A stretch of DNA of 64,000 nt from NCBI GenBank assembly GCA_023974075.1, contig CM043796.1:23986927-24050926 (forward strand), in the 5' to 3' direction. The notes beneath the pieces were generated by a model. It saw nothing but the letters and a program-made list of their open reading frames with translations. It searched no databases and was not told the origin of the DNA. The stretch comes from Chaenocephalus aceratus (Eukaryota; Chordata; Actinopteri; Perciformes; Channichthyidae). Each line of letters begins with the position of its first letter. Position 1 is the first letter of the stretch. The translations under genes and the position numbers were made by a program. Below, piece by piece: positions 17,190 through 28,959 of this stretch.

Positions 17190-17680
17190 AACGAGCCATT
17201 GTGTGTGCGTGCGCGAGCGAGAGAGAGATAGCGCACCGGTACCGGAGATCGTTGATGTTAGCTTCTGGTGCTAGCGAGCTACGCTAACGGATATAAGGAC
17301 TTTTTTCAACAACAAAGTGGAGGAGAGTCCTCTCCTGTCAGACTGAGACTCAGGGAGCTCAAGGACTCTCTCAGTGTTATCTCAGTGGGTCTCAAACGTT
17401 TTGGTCACCATTAATGTAAACAATTATTTCCGAGGCACACGTTTATATGATCATTATAGTTATAAAAAAATAAGGGAATCAATTAAAAACAGGTATGAAA
17501 TACTATATGACAGTAAAAAATGAATAAAGTTTAAAAGGGGAGTGATTTGTAAAATATCCATAAAGAAATAGTAAATCTGTTTACAGTTCTGTGTTGAGAG
17601 AGGTATCCATAGATCTCTTCATTTTGCTCTCAAAGTGCACCAGATTGATGCTTTTAACTTCAAGATTTAAAAATCTTCTT

Positions 17681-17746
17681 GATCAGTGACTGCCTTGCTA
17701 ATTTGCACTGTTTTCGGCGTGTTTTCTCTGGCTGTGATTGAGCGGA
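17681..17746. repeat. Repeat segment shared with 22229-22296
   Basis: Shares about 65 bp with a second site, including TTTGCACTGTTTTCGGCGTG and TGTGATTGAGCGGA, with small indels. It lies inside the hAT-like element at 16945-17931. Confidence 0.75.
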
Positions 17747-17939
17747 CCGGTACATTAATGGGAAACCCTAAATATTTGAGCACCCTCTATGAAACGTCAA
17801 GCTACCCCACAGCACCCCCAAAATAAATCTCTGGCGCCGCCACTGAGCCTGACTATTTGTGTTGGGGGGCCCCGACTTTTTTTTTTCTCCAAAAGTAATT
17901 TTCGCCTGACAGAAAAGTTTGAGAACCACTGTATTAGAG

Positions 17940-18750
17940 TATTGTTTCACTGTGGCACTGCGACTTTAAGTACAATATCTGAATACATCTGAATATTATG
18001 CAAACACACACACGTCAGCCATCTCCATCATTAACGTGCCCCACATGCATGCACAGACTATAACACAGTGTGTGTGTTGGAGCTTGTTGGCCCACACACC
18101 ATATGTCTGTGTACCTGTGCGGCTGCAGGGTGTCAGGTGTGTTCATCTAGGGGCCAGAGATGTCGGAGCATCAGTCAAGAGTGGATGAGTTGTGGACTTA
18201 AAGGGGGGCCAAAAAGCCCTAATTGGACAAGTGAGACTGGTCGCAGTGAGGGAAGACAATCTACCTCAGTGACCACTCCTTGACATGCCATTTGCCTCTG
18301 AGGACCCCCAGGGCTGGCCGAGCAGCTGCCCGACAGAGCCATAACTCCAGGCCGAGGCGAGGACCTCGGGCTAACAAGGCGATAAGGAAAGACCGCTGGA
18401 GTGTGAGAGGGAGACAGTGGAGAGCGGTAGAGCAAACGTGGGAACAGACCGAGAAGTCACGAGGAAAGACACAGATGCGCCGCGACACTTTTTCTGCTAA
18501 CTTTATATTCTAAGATAAGCCGGAGCCGGCGCCCTCACGCTGCTCAGAGGGTGGCTTTAATCGCAAAAGAAGCGGCGTGGTTCCCCCTATCTTGCTCTGG
18601 ATCCTAATGCTCATTTCATCATCAGACAAACCGATATATTTACATGGAGCGGGAACGACAGAGGAATTTTGAGGCATGTTGCCTGGGAGATCACAGGCCT
18701 GGTTTATAGAATGGAGGCAACACAAACAACAACAGGAAAGGCCCCTGGCT

Positions 18751-18753
<3 letters not shown>
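17940..18753. promoter_or_regulatory. Candidate enhancer-like unique sequence
   Basis: GC-balanced and repeat-poor between transposon and microsatellite. It includes GGGTGGCTTTAATCGC near 18549, CCTAATGCTCATTTCATCATC near 18603 and CGATATATTTACATGG. No exon was recognised. The regulatory call rests on texture only. Confidence 0.25.
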
Positions 18754-18787
<34 letters not shown>

Positions 18788-18802
18788 ACACACACACACA
18801 CA

Positions 18803-18831
<29 letters not shown>
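18754..18831. repeat. (CA)n microsatellite
   Basis: Interrupted CA run of about 78 bases with occasional CCA and CAA interruptions. Confidence 0.96.
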
Positions 18832-18833
<2 letters not shown>

Positions 18834-20645
18834 CATAACACAGACGCCCACAGACACCCACACCTGTATGCACCTGAGTGTAGGGAAACACACGTCTCCC
18901 AGGTTTGAAGTTTGTCTGGAGTGGCATGCTGAGTAAAGCGTGTGAAGTGGGATGCCAGGTAGGAGAGAGAAGCAGCTTCAAACGGTTATCAATACAATTG
19001 GCTGTGCCAGGCGCGGCAGTTTAACCTCTTTAGCGCGCCGGATGTCTGCTAACTGGATGTGACGCTTTCTCTGGAAGGCGCCTTCTGTGGTGTCGTCTTC
19101 ACAGAGACTCACAGGGGCCTGATGGGTACTGAGAGTCCCAGTTTAACTGTGCGGCGCCTCGTCCCTTTGACAGTCCCCAAACTCAGCCGTAATAATACCC
19201 CAAGAAAACACAACAAATTCTCCCACTTGCCAGAGAATAACAAATAAAAAAATAAAACACAGGTTGTGATGTGCGGTGGAAATTTGCAAAACAGTAAAAT
19301 AGTGATTCATCTCACAACAGATGTCTCAAGTTAGCCTGTTTATGGGAATCAACTTTTCCTGACTGCTCTCATAACACTTTAGTGCCAAGAATATCAACAT
19401 CCTCTTACTAACAGTAAAGGACAAACCACCGTGAGCCGCACAAAATAATTTTAACATATTTGTAAACATTGGCACGAATACAAAGACAAATAGGCTCCTA
19501 TAAAAATCCACAGCATCAAACATTTTTCTCCTGCACTGCAATCTGAAACCTCCATCTTGCTTGTTTTATATGTTATGCAACTACTTCCAGTGTAATTACC
19601 CATAAACACAGATTTAAAAGCTGAGAGAAATGATGGCTAATGGTCCCCACTGGTCAAACACCGTCATCTGATGGCAGGAAGTCTCATATCCTGAGGCGGG
19701 AAGAGGAGGAAGGTAAATACATTCAGAATGAGGAACCATATGATGGAGAGCTTGGAGGAAAAGGGCAGGGGCGCCGCCTGCCAAGGAGGTGGCGGAGCCA
19801 TTTGGGATTGCAGCTGGCATGCAGTCAGGCTGGGGGGGGGGGCAGCAGCCTCTGCACCCCTTGATCCTGCACAGAGGCAGGTCTCTGCAGACCCGTGGGT
19901 GCCAAGACACCGCCATCCAAACCCTGGAAACCATCAGCCTCCACATGGACACAGGGAGAAATGTATGTATATGCATGCAGGCGCACAAACATGTCCTCCT
20001 TCGCTTTGCACGCACACGCGCACACACACAACACACACACACACGCCTCTGACAGGCCCCGTACACAGATGTTCCGTGAATAACTATGACAATGTCAACA
20101 CACTGCTGCCTCACTCGCATCCTAAGTCCATAATGAACTAGTCTACATTTCTTCTTCTGGGCTTCTCTCTTGACAATTTGTGACTGCCTCTGGCTCCAGG
20201 TTGCATTGTGACCTCGAGGGGGAGAGGAGAAGAGAGGGAAGAGAGACTCAGACAATAACAGTGGCTTGAGTCTGTAATATGTAAGGCGAGCTGATCAGGA
20301 TGGAAAGATGTGTCACTCGGTAGCCCAGCACTCCGGTTTTACCGCCTCTTCGGAGTGTGACCCTGCGGAGAGGCTGTCCCCTTCAATTAGGCCCGGGAGA
20401 GGATTAGCAGGGGAGGGGGAGGCAGGGGGACAGGTAAAGGAGAGGAGGGGGCGATGGCTCGAAGAGATAGCACAGCTTACGGAGTATTAAAGAAAGGGGA
20501 GGTTGAGTCATAAGAGGCAGCGGAGGGAAAGGTGAGGAGTCCGCGGGGGGTGGGGGAAGATAGACGGGCCGATGTGAAGACCCAGGCAGTGTGGGGAGAA
20601 ACAATACAGGAGTAACTATAGCTGCATCGTGTTCTGTTCCTATAT
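18832..20645. other. Intergenic, no gene seen
   Basis: Contains some GC-balanced unique sequence (18970-19190 and 19640-19960) and a short CA run at about 20024-20044. The 213-codon minus-strand frame at 19614-20255 is low-complexity and crosses simple repeats. No domain is recognisable. Confidence 0.4.
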
Positions 20646-20651
20646 CACACA

Positions 20652-20717
<66 letters not shown>

Positions 20718-20734
20718 CACACACACACCACACA

Positions 20735-20784
<50 letters not shown>

Positions 20785-20797
20785 CACACCACACACC
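20646..20797. repeat. (CA)n microsatellite
   Basis: About 150 bases of CA dinucleotides with a few CCA and CAA interruptions. Confidence 0.96.
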
Positions 20798-21174
20798 GTA
20801 CAGTAAGTAAAGGCTTAGAGATGTTCAGCAGAGGGGGGGTAAGTCTGATGCTTTGATGCAAAATTAGCTAAAATAGAAGTTATTATTCAAGCATGCAAGG
20901 CAAGTAAATGTCATTGTTTTTGTTAAACATAATACTGAATCAATTCTGTAAATGTTTAATTGAATCAAGCAGGATCCTGATTTGCCAGAGTCTGTGAATC
21001 ACCAGTAGTTCATCAACAAAGGAACCGGCAGTACATTGTGTGATTTATTTTCAAAATAATGCTTTCATCACCCAAAAGTCTAGTTGATGCTTCCAGATTG
21101 GGGGCCATGTTCTGGGAGTAATTGTTATTTTATGTATTTATTTATTTATAGTGATGACATAACAACAGGTCCCT
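20798..21174. other. Spacer, no gene seen
   Basis: Unique AT-rich sequence with a short TTTA run near 21131-21150. Confidence 0.4.
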
Positions 21175-21538
21175 TTAAAGGTGGGGTGGTAAGTTTCAGA
21201 AAGCGGCTCGAGATACACTTTTTGTTATATTCCATGGAATGCTCTTAACATCCCGATAGCAATGAATATCTTAAGTGTTTTGACAAAAAATCCATTAAAA
21301 AAATTTCATCTGTAGAAGCCGTAATACTGTAAAAAGTACAACCAATCCGTTTAGCGGGCCGGCTGCCTGTCAGCCCTTCCATCGGGGCACAAACGTATCT
21401 CGTGCCCTCATTGTCATGTGCGCGTTCGTGTGTGTTGGAGGAGGGGCTCTGTAAGGAAGTGCAGATTTCTCCGGTTGTGTATTTTCAAAATTGTAGCGAT
21501 CTCGAGCCGGTTTCTCAAATGTACCTACCCCACATTAA
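21175..21538. mobile_element. TTAA-flanked MITE, copy 2
   Basis: Same family as 16150-16513. It starts at TTAA (21175-21178) with AGGTGGGGTGGTAAG and ends GTACCTACCCCAC next to TTAA (21535-21538). It keeps the inner terminal repeat AAGCGGCTCGAGATACAC, matching CTCGAGCCGGTTTCTC near the right end. Several small deletions mark it as decayed. Confidence 0.85.
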
Positions 21539-23300
21539 ACTAGCCCACTATCTGATAGAAAAATAGATACAATCCCATATCTCCCAACTATTACAGGCAG
21601 ACATGTTTTATGTTTCACTAATTACATCATCAGGCGATTATTTGAGGTATTTCTATGAGAACACCAATGCCATGTTATGTATGACCTCAGAAAAGCGCAA
21701 AAGAAGTGACCTTTGCCCTTTTCCCTCCCAATAGTGAAAAGCCGTGGCAAACTCTCCCCTGCATCCCGGCTAAAGCACAACAACAAAACTGTTGCGGTTT
21801 CCTGCTGCTCATCTCCATTACAGCGAACTTCGACCACGATTACCGACGAGGGAGCACTGCGAGCCACCGGAGCGGAGAAAAGAAGAAGGAAGGAAAAGCA
21901 CTCTGACAGCTCCACTTAAACGAGATGGAGGGGATAACGGTACGTAGAGGAAGCCGCCTGGAAGAACTATTTTTGCAGCAGCTTCCAGCGTCTGAACGAC
22001 ACACAGTTAAATCAACTGCTGCTTTTTGTTTTTGGATGCTTTTATCACTTCACCCGAGCTCCCCTTCAAGCTATTAATTTTAAGCCACAAAGTTTACTGC
22101 CAGTGCATCGCCTCTTATTTCCGCCTGTGCTAAAGAGGGGCGGGTAGAGGAGAGGGAGGCCAAGTGTAACTTATAGTTTTTATATGAGATATATTCCTCC
22201 CAGTGTTCTGGTCAATAATGACTTGATATATCAGTGACTGCTTGCTATTTGCACTGTTTTCGGCGTGGGTTTTTCTCTGCCCTGTGATTGAGCGGAGCTA
22301 TTTCCAAGCGTGGAGAGAGGTGGTGGAGGACCAGGGAGGCTAACGTCTGTTTGATCAAAGTTTATGTGAAATTTCCCGAGGCCGCCGGGGAAGTCGCTGT
22401 TTATGAACTGTAATAAAAAGAGTCATTTTGACGGCGTGACCCTGGTGCAGGAGGGGGGGAGGATTTGGTTATGTCTCTGTTTGCGAGGAGGAGGTGCGTT
22501 TCACAGGCCTCGGAGAAAGAGAGGGAAAAGAGGAGAAAAATGGAAGGCAAAGCAAGGTATGAAGAAGTAATTTCTTCCCCAGAGGTGAGACGTATAAAAG
22601 GCAAAATGTGAGGACGAGAGAAAAACAGTGATGGAAAAGGAAGGTTAGAAAGGAGAGAAATGTGAATGGGGGGATTACACCCCTGTGTTGTCAGCAGCAG
22701 CTCTTAATGAAACACTTTGGTTCAATTTCTGATTCATCTCCCACAGTGTGATCAGCTTTGTCCCCAACAATCCTCCTCATCTGAATTTAATGCATCTTAA
22801 ATGAGAAATCAGAACGCACACATTTCTGCAGACGCCTCTCAAACAAGAGCACAAAGAAAAGCCAGATGAATATCCAGCGCCCACAAGTAACCTACGTTAT
22901 GAGAAAAAACGGCAGTCGATAAATACGTATAAATAGTAACCTTTGAGAGAATCAAATAATGTTGACCTTTCTGTGAGTCGATAGTGTAATCCTCTGTGCT
23001 CCCGCCTGCCTGTGGAGACACTTGAACAGTATCACACTTTTAATGAAGAGATGATTGGTCTCCAGGTTGAGGAGCTTACAGCTGGACTTGGACAGATGCT
23101 CTCCAGAAGCATACTAAATGATAGGTTAACGTCACATTAGCTATTCCTCTCGTAGGATAAAGCTACACCTTAAATCATGCTTTTTTCCCTCCGTCGTTTG
23201 CCTGCTCATATGGTGAACTGAAAACACAGTTTCTTGCACATAAAAGTACAACTCAAAGAAAGAAATCAGTGATAGTTCTAATTGGACAGATCGATACCCC
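21539..23300. other. Intergenic with a shared repeat fragment, no gene seen
   Basis: Unique sequence with purine-rich tracts at 22455-22660. It includes GTCGCTGTTTATGAACTG followed by TAATAAAAAG near 22392-22420, a possible regulatory block. Short frames have no recognisable domains. The shared fragment at 22229-22296 is listed separately. Confidence 0.4.
22229..22296. repeat. Fragment shared with the hAT-like element
   Basis: Matches 17681-17746 over about 65 bp with a few indels (TTTGCACTGTTTTCGGCGTG is identical). No terminal repeats or target duplication are visible here. Confidence 0.7.
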
Positions 23301-23309
23301 CTCCCACCT

Positions 23310-23620
23310 TTCAGCTGAGGCCCAGCGGAGGGTGAATTTAAATATTTAGCAGCAGATGTAATTAAAATGCTCACAGACGACAGCGCCACTGTGCACTGCT
23401 GCGTCTCTAAATAAAACCTCCGCGGGTCAGTGGAGCTGCGGGAGAAATCACGGCGTGATCCAGGGAAGCTTCGCTGTGACAACACTCCTGTCTAGTTCCT
23501 GTCGGAGATTTATCAGAGGTTTCACAAAATCAATGCGGCTCACTGTAAGAAAGATCACAGCAAACACTAGAGACCCATCAGCAGTAATAGCCATCTCGAC
23601 ACGGACTGGGGGGGGGGGAT
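23310..23620. promoter_or_regulatory. Candidate enhancer-like block
   Basis: Non-repetitive sequence with GAATTTAAATATTTAGCAGC and GATGTAATTAAAATGCTC near 23330-23372. It is followed by balanced unique sequence and a short G run at 23608-23617. Conservation is not tested. Confidence 0.3.
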
Positions 23621-23868
23621 GTGTTTGTCAGAAGTAACGAATTAAAGAAAAAGCACATGAGACAATGAGTTGAAATGTACGCGTGACACTTCTATTGATA
23701 TATGAAGGTGTGATATGTGCAAGAAGATATTCAGAGCATAATGGAGTTACACCTATATGTTGCTAACATGTGGTAACAATTGTTGTAATGTGTCCTGGAC
23801 TTCCTGTCAGCCCAAACACAAGCACACACATCCATCACACAGCACACCTATGGGTCTGTGGCTGCATG

Positions 23869-24001
<133 letters not shown>

Positions 24002-24353
24002 GGCAGGCGGAGGATTATTGAGGTAGTATCAAACAGGAATAATAAAGCAGGTTCTTAAGATTTTAATAAGAATAAAATGAAACAGTAACCACCGAGGGGC
24101 CAGCAGGGTTAATCCCTTCTATATTACTGAAAATAAAAAAAGGATAAAAACAGACGGGAGGGCAGAGCAGGAGCCGGAGGAGAGAGAGGGGAGAGAGAGA
24201 GAGAGGGAAGGAGAGGGGGCTGTGGAGATGAAATATAAGAATAGTGGTCGGCTGCCATCAAAAGTAGAGCCAGTTAAAAAGAGATTGAATTTAACAAGTA
24301 GGCTAGGTTTAAAATAGCACAAGGCTAATCATTTTGAGCTTCTATTTTATTCT

Positions 24354-24384
<31 letters not shown>

Positions 24385-24426
24385 CACACACACACCACAC
24401 ACACACACACACACCACACACACACA
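24354..24426. repeat. (CA)n microsatellite
   Basis: Interrupted CA array with several CACCAC breaks. Confidence 0.95.
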
Positions 24427-25416
24427 GATGACACTGTTTGACTGTGTTTAGACTTGATGAAAGCTCGGTTCATTCCCTATGCGTTGAAACACCCGTGTCG
24501 GTTCAGCAGCATATTTCCAATGTCAAAGCACGTGCGCCGGCAGCAGATGGCATGAAACAGTTGGCAAGAGTGAGCGAGCGTGAATATCTGTTTACTAATA
24601 ACCCTTTAATTACTTCAGATGGGCAATGGGATCAAACATCCGCACCCACACAGGAATTAGCCTTAAATGAGACTGGACTAGGAATCTAGGCTAACCCCTT
24701 ATGTCGCTGTAAAGACCTTTGCTGTGAGGAATGGCGCTAAGAAAAAGCCTTATCGTCGGAAAGTAGACACTTTGAATATTCTCTTTTCCATTTAGAGGGT
24801 TTTATTTATAATCATAGCAGATGCTTTTATGTCAATTCAAGACAGGTGGGACGGCGTTGAGTCATTAAAATAGGGTTGAAGTCAATGGTTATTTCTAATA
24901 TCGATAGGCGGGGCTGTTTTTCTTGTGATTGATTATGAATATTTGTGTCAAGCAAACTGTCCATATAAAGTGCAAGTAATACAACAACTAAAAACGGGAA
25001 TCCGTTCATTGTAGAGAGGCTTGATGCAGATACACATGCTTTGACCTTTTTCTTGAACGAGAGCTTCAACAACAAGTATTTATAATTATATTAATCTGTC
25101 GATTGTTTCTCATAAAATAAAGTGATTATTTGGTCTCTGAAATACTGAATTATGCGTAAATAAAAGCAAGGTGACATTTTTACATATGTTTGTCCAAAAA
25201 CAGTCCAGAAACATGATCACAGCTCCTCCCGGCTTAAATAATGCAGTTCTGGAAGTATCAAAGAGTCCTCACAGATACAATGGATATCTGCACACCATGA
25301 CTGCAGTCTGTTGCTATTTCTGCACAAAAAAAGGACAAATAAGCATTAACCAAAATTGTTCCGATTACATTTCTGTCACAAGACATTTTTTCAGTACTGA
25401 TTGATTCTGTTGGTCC
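24427..25416. other. Intergenic, no gene seen
   Basis: AT-rich unique sequence. No exon or clear transposon was recognised. Confidence 0.4.
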
Positions 25417-25517
25417 ATTTGTTTATCTGCTGGTTTTGGTGGAGTAGGTGTCCTTTCTGTTTATAAATGATAAACAGAAAGGACACCTACTCCACCAAAA
25501 CCAACAGATAAACAAAT
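25417..25517. repeat. Near-perfect 48 bp inverted repeat with 5 bp loop
   Basis: Left arm 25417-25464 and right arm 25470-25517 are reverse complements over 48 bp with one mismatch, separated by aaatg. The core is GGTGGAGTAGGTGTCC paired with GGACACCTACTCCACC. No target duplication flanks it. Possible origins are replication template switching, a very young fold-back element, or an assembly artefact. Confidence 0.95.
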
Positions 25518-25559
25518 AGCCCTTTTTATATTTGAGAGATGCTAAATAATTGATATACC

Positions 25560-25935
25560 AGCCGTTTGTTTTCAACCCAACCCATAACACAACAATACAG
25601 AGGTTATGTTTTCGATACAGTTTGATGTAAATCGGTGGAAGAGTGTAGAGCATGGACCAACGAAGAACCGATTACAATTAGGAGCGGATCCGAATCACGG
25701 GGCGATACACCGGTGTGAGTGCCCTTCAAAATGGGACCAAGATAAACACTGATCGGGACGTTAGTAGTGAGTTTGTCAGTGCTCTCTGGTGGAGAAACAT
25801 GAAATATGATACTGTAACACTGGTCTGCTCAAGGATTTCTAACTTTGGCCAACATGTACACAAAAACCAGTACACTTGTGCAATTCTAAAATTCCTGCAA
25901 CAAGGAGGCACTTTAGATATTTTGTACGCTTAATG
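25560..25935. repeat. Possible degenerate interspersed repeat
   Basis: Contains motifs seen in decayed fish DNA transposons, such as CCGAATCACGGGGCGATACA and CTCTCTGGTGGAGAAACATG. No ends are visible, so the family is unknown and the call is weak. Confidence 0.25.
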
Positions 25936-26548
25936 CATATGCCACTGCTCATATGCTGCGTAGTCGAGTGTTATGAGGATGCACCCAGGGAGAAAATCCC
26001 TGCTGTGTGTAAATGTCATGAAGAATTCCTTCATCTGCCAGAATAGCGTTAACCTTCTACAGTTTGTTCCACTGAACCCACCTCTCGGGCAAATGTGTTA
26101 CAAAGACGCGCTCCTTCTCCTCAGCCTGTGCCTCGTTCACGGTTTACGCCTTTCATTACGTGAACAGGGAGTGAATGCAGTTTGCCGGCTGACCTTTTTT
26201 CCACTGCGGCAGCATTGAGAAAGCATACATTTTAATGACGGGACCTTTACTTTGGAACAACAGTGAGGAGGGAAGAAAAGAAATTGCTGTTCAAAAGGAG
26301 ATAATACTCCTGGCATTGTGGGATTGGGCAGCTGTGTGGCGGCGACCCCTACGCTGAGACTAACGCATATAAATTAAGACATAAATAGCCTCATCTCGAG
26401 TAGTATTACCAGGGGCGTGCTTGAGTGCTCCAGCACATACTTAATATATGCATGTAGGTGTGTGTTTGTGAGTGCGTGCACCCTCATGAGAGGCAGAGAG
26501 AAAAAGAGCATGCATATGTCCATAGCACAATCTGGTGGCATGACAATA

Positions 26549-26552
<4 letters not shown>
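25936..26552. other. Intergenic, no gene seen
   Basis: Mixed unique sequence. No exon was recognised. Confidence 0.35.

Positions 26553-26584
<32 letters not shown>
26553..26584. repeat. (GT)n microsatellite
   Basis: About 32 bases of GT dinucleotides. Confidence 0.93.
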
Positions 26585-26586
<2 letters not shown>

Positions 26587-26689
26587 TGAGGGGGGAACAC
26601 ACATACTTGTGACAGAGTGCTGGGGAAACCTAAATCCCGCTCAAGTGTAAGGCAAACAGTGGTGGCAGTGTGTGGTTATTGTATTTTCT

Positions 26690-26870
26690 TTGCTTGGATC
26701 CCAGTAAACACCCCCAGGCCTGCGCTGCCTGCCTGTCAAAGCGGCCCTCCTGCCATCAGCGGCCAGCTCCACGCCGCAGCCAGAGCCCTGGCGCAGGCCC
26801 CACAAGGAAATTAAAAGGGGATTAAAGCGGGCTGACACTTTGTGGCCGATTACTCATTTATTTTTTGTGT
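26690..26870. promoter_or_regulatory. Candidate enhancer-like block
   Basis: Unique sequence with GCCATCAGCGGCCAGCTCC and GGAAATTAAAAGGGGATTAA, followed by GCCGATTACTCATTTATTTT. It sits in otherwise repeat-poor desert. Confidence 0.3.
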
Positions 26871-27329
26871 GAGAGAGAAGCGTAGGGTGGCTGAGTGGCT
26901 GGGAAGAGCTGGGTGGGGCCAGGGGCCAGATACTGAGAGGAAGTGTCATAATATTGTATATAAACGCATCTTAGTGACTCCAGCAGCCGTACTATATGAG
27001 GACCGGGTGGTTTCGAAACCTTTGTTACGATTTTCAATACCTCGTTTGGTAAGAATTTTACAAACAAAAAATATAAAGCTTTAATAAACCCTTCTTTTTT
27101 ATATAATCAGATCTCTGAAATGTTGAATAAAAATAAGCAGCAGAAGAAGTACTTTTTTCTTCATTGAATAATATTGGAAAGAATAATGAAAGTCTAAAAT
27201 CTGTTCAAAGATTGAGTAAACAAGATTGAAAATCTGGCTAGACACTCGACGACATAGTTGGTATTTGACTGTTTTCATACTGAAATACGTATCTGATCTT
27301 ACAACAGGTCATTGACCATCTCATCCTTG

Positions 27330-27700
27330 TGAAATTTGGATTTGTCCTTTTCGTCGACCTCTATGTGCAGGATCCTGGCATTAAGTAAGCTTAGCAGCGA
27401 GTCCCCTTTTGATTGTGATGCGTGTCAGGGAGCCCAGGTTTACAGCCTCTTTGTGTTCGAACTCAATATCATCGCTGCAGGGAAAACAAATTGTACAGAT
27501 GCCAGTGTTTGGTCTGCTAATTAGCAGTTTGTATTAGTAATTAATAGGCATTACCAGTCAACCGGGCTCCTGCTCGGCAGCCTCCAGCAGCCTGTGAAGG
27601 AGATCCAGGCAGCGCCCCCCCCTGCAGCGACGCAGTGTAGTCACTAAGACAGGACGAGTTGCACACGTTAGACACGTTAGTGCGCCCTATCGGACTGCAA
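27330..27700. promoter_or_regulatory. Candidate homeodomain-site enhancer block
   Basis: At 27516-27553 several homeodomain cores are packed together: GCTAATTAGCAG, TTAGTAATTAATAGG and GCATTACC. Upstream is unique GC-balanced sequence (GGCATTAAGTAAGCTTAGC). Motif packing is visible; enhancer function is inferred. Confidence 0.4.
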
Positions 27701-28180
27701 TCACAATTCTTTTAAAGGGATAAAGCAGCAGAAAGCTGATGCTCGGGCTGGGCTGGGACTCTGTTCTTCTTGAGGGTTGGTGTCTGTACGACCAAGTAAA
27801 GAAAGCAACCTAGCAATAGTTGTAAGGCTTGATTACCCATTATTTGATAAGCTATAATTCTTGATTTCTTTTTGAAATGTTTGCCTGCATTGTATGGAAG
27901 AGGCATTGTAAAAGGTTATTTTGCTATTTGGTTGAAAAAGGCATTATACAATTCAAACAAAGGTTTTAAAAAGGAGTGTAGGCACTAGAATAATAAATAC
28001 AGAAAGACAGCAAACAATGATGGACACTATACACACCATTAAGTCTGGTAGATACATTTCACTTTTTCCACCCTTGCTTCTGGTCTGAAAAAGCATTTCT
28101 GGTGCAAAGCAACCTGACGAGCTCTATAGTCTGCAGTAATGTGTCCACCACTGATTTGGGTATATTATGAGGCGAGGTGT
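27701..28180. other. Spacer, no gene seen
   Basis: AT-rich unique sequence with nothing recognisable. Confidence 0.4.
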
Positions 28181-28189
28181 TGTGGGCAC

Positions 28190-28470
28190 GAGGTGAGGCA
28201 AGGTGTGGTGGAGTGGCAGAGTTATCAATTATCCAGAGCGCTGTGGCACTCTGGCTTCCTCCAGATCTGGTGTTAAATTAAGTTGTCAGCGCTGTCTCTC
28301 CGATTTCCCCCATCACACGAGGAGATGGTGATAGCGCATGACGGCCGCTCGCCGGAGCTCGGCACCGGCTGCCGCCCCGCATCTCGCCTGCAATTCATCA
28401 GCTTCTGAGCACACTGGCCCAGCCTCGGTCCACGCCAGCACACGCCGCGTTGCACTGGAGCCCGCCAAGC
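28190..28470. promoter_or_regulatory. Candidate enhancer-like block
   Basis: Unique sequence containing GTTATCAATTATCCAGAGCG near 28220, GTTAAATTAAGTTGTCAGCG near 28271 and a GC-rich part to 28470. Both strands were read and no protein family was recognised. Confidence 0.3.
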
Positions 28471-28959
28471 GCAGTGGCAGAGGAAAAAGGATCGGATCAC
28501 CTTCCAAAAAGCAGCCGTAGAGGACAGGGTGCAGTGGACTTTTGCCCCAACGTCTGGGTCCTGAGTGGACTTTGTGTCGAGTTTGAACTTGAGGTGCTGT
28601 TTGTGTGGGTGTGTGCAGCAAAGAAGAAAAAGTAAATAATGGTGGAGGGTAAAAATTGGAAGGGCATTGTCTTGGGAAGTGCATACTGCACACTGAAGCC
28701 TCTGGCCCTGCTGTCCTGTTGGGGCAAGGCCTCAGGTGAGGGCAGAGAATATGGGACACAGAGCAGGGAGGCTTGGCACGCGGGCCCTAGCCACCAGCTC
28801 CCTCCCAGCACACCACCGAGTTGAAGGGCACACTCCTGGAACAGTCAGTGACAAAAAGGGAAATGGAGGCAGTGAGGGGAGGAGACAGAAAGATGACAAC
28901 CAGGTGACAGAAATAATGGATAACTGTAAAGCAGCGGGGTGCTAAGCTCTCTGTCCTTA

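Larger units (their letters stand above)
16937..17939. mobile_element. Non-autonomous hAT-like element with 8 bp target duplication
   Basis: The element (16945-17931, 987 bp) starts CAGTGGTTCTCAAAG and ends TTTGAGAACCACTG, a hAT-type terminal inverted repeat. It is flanked by identical 8 bp copies TATTAGAG at 16937-16944 and 17932-17939. It contains a (GT)n run at 17137-17188. At about 17382 there is a second, similar end-like sequence (CAGTGGGTCTCAAACG), so it may be composite. No transposase frame is visible. Confidence 0.9.

Noticed and set aside
19614..20255. A 213-codon minus-strand gene
   Set aside because: Low-complexity translation crossing CA repeats and G-rich tracts. No family resemblance.
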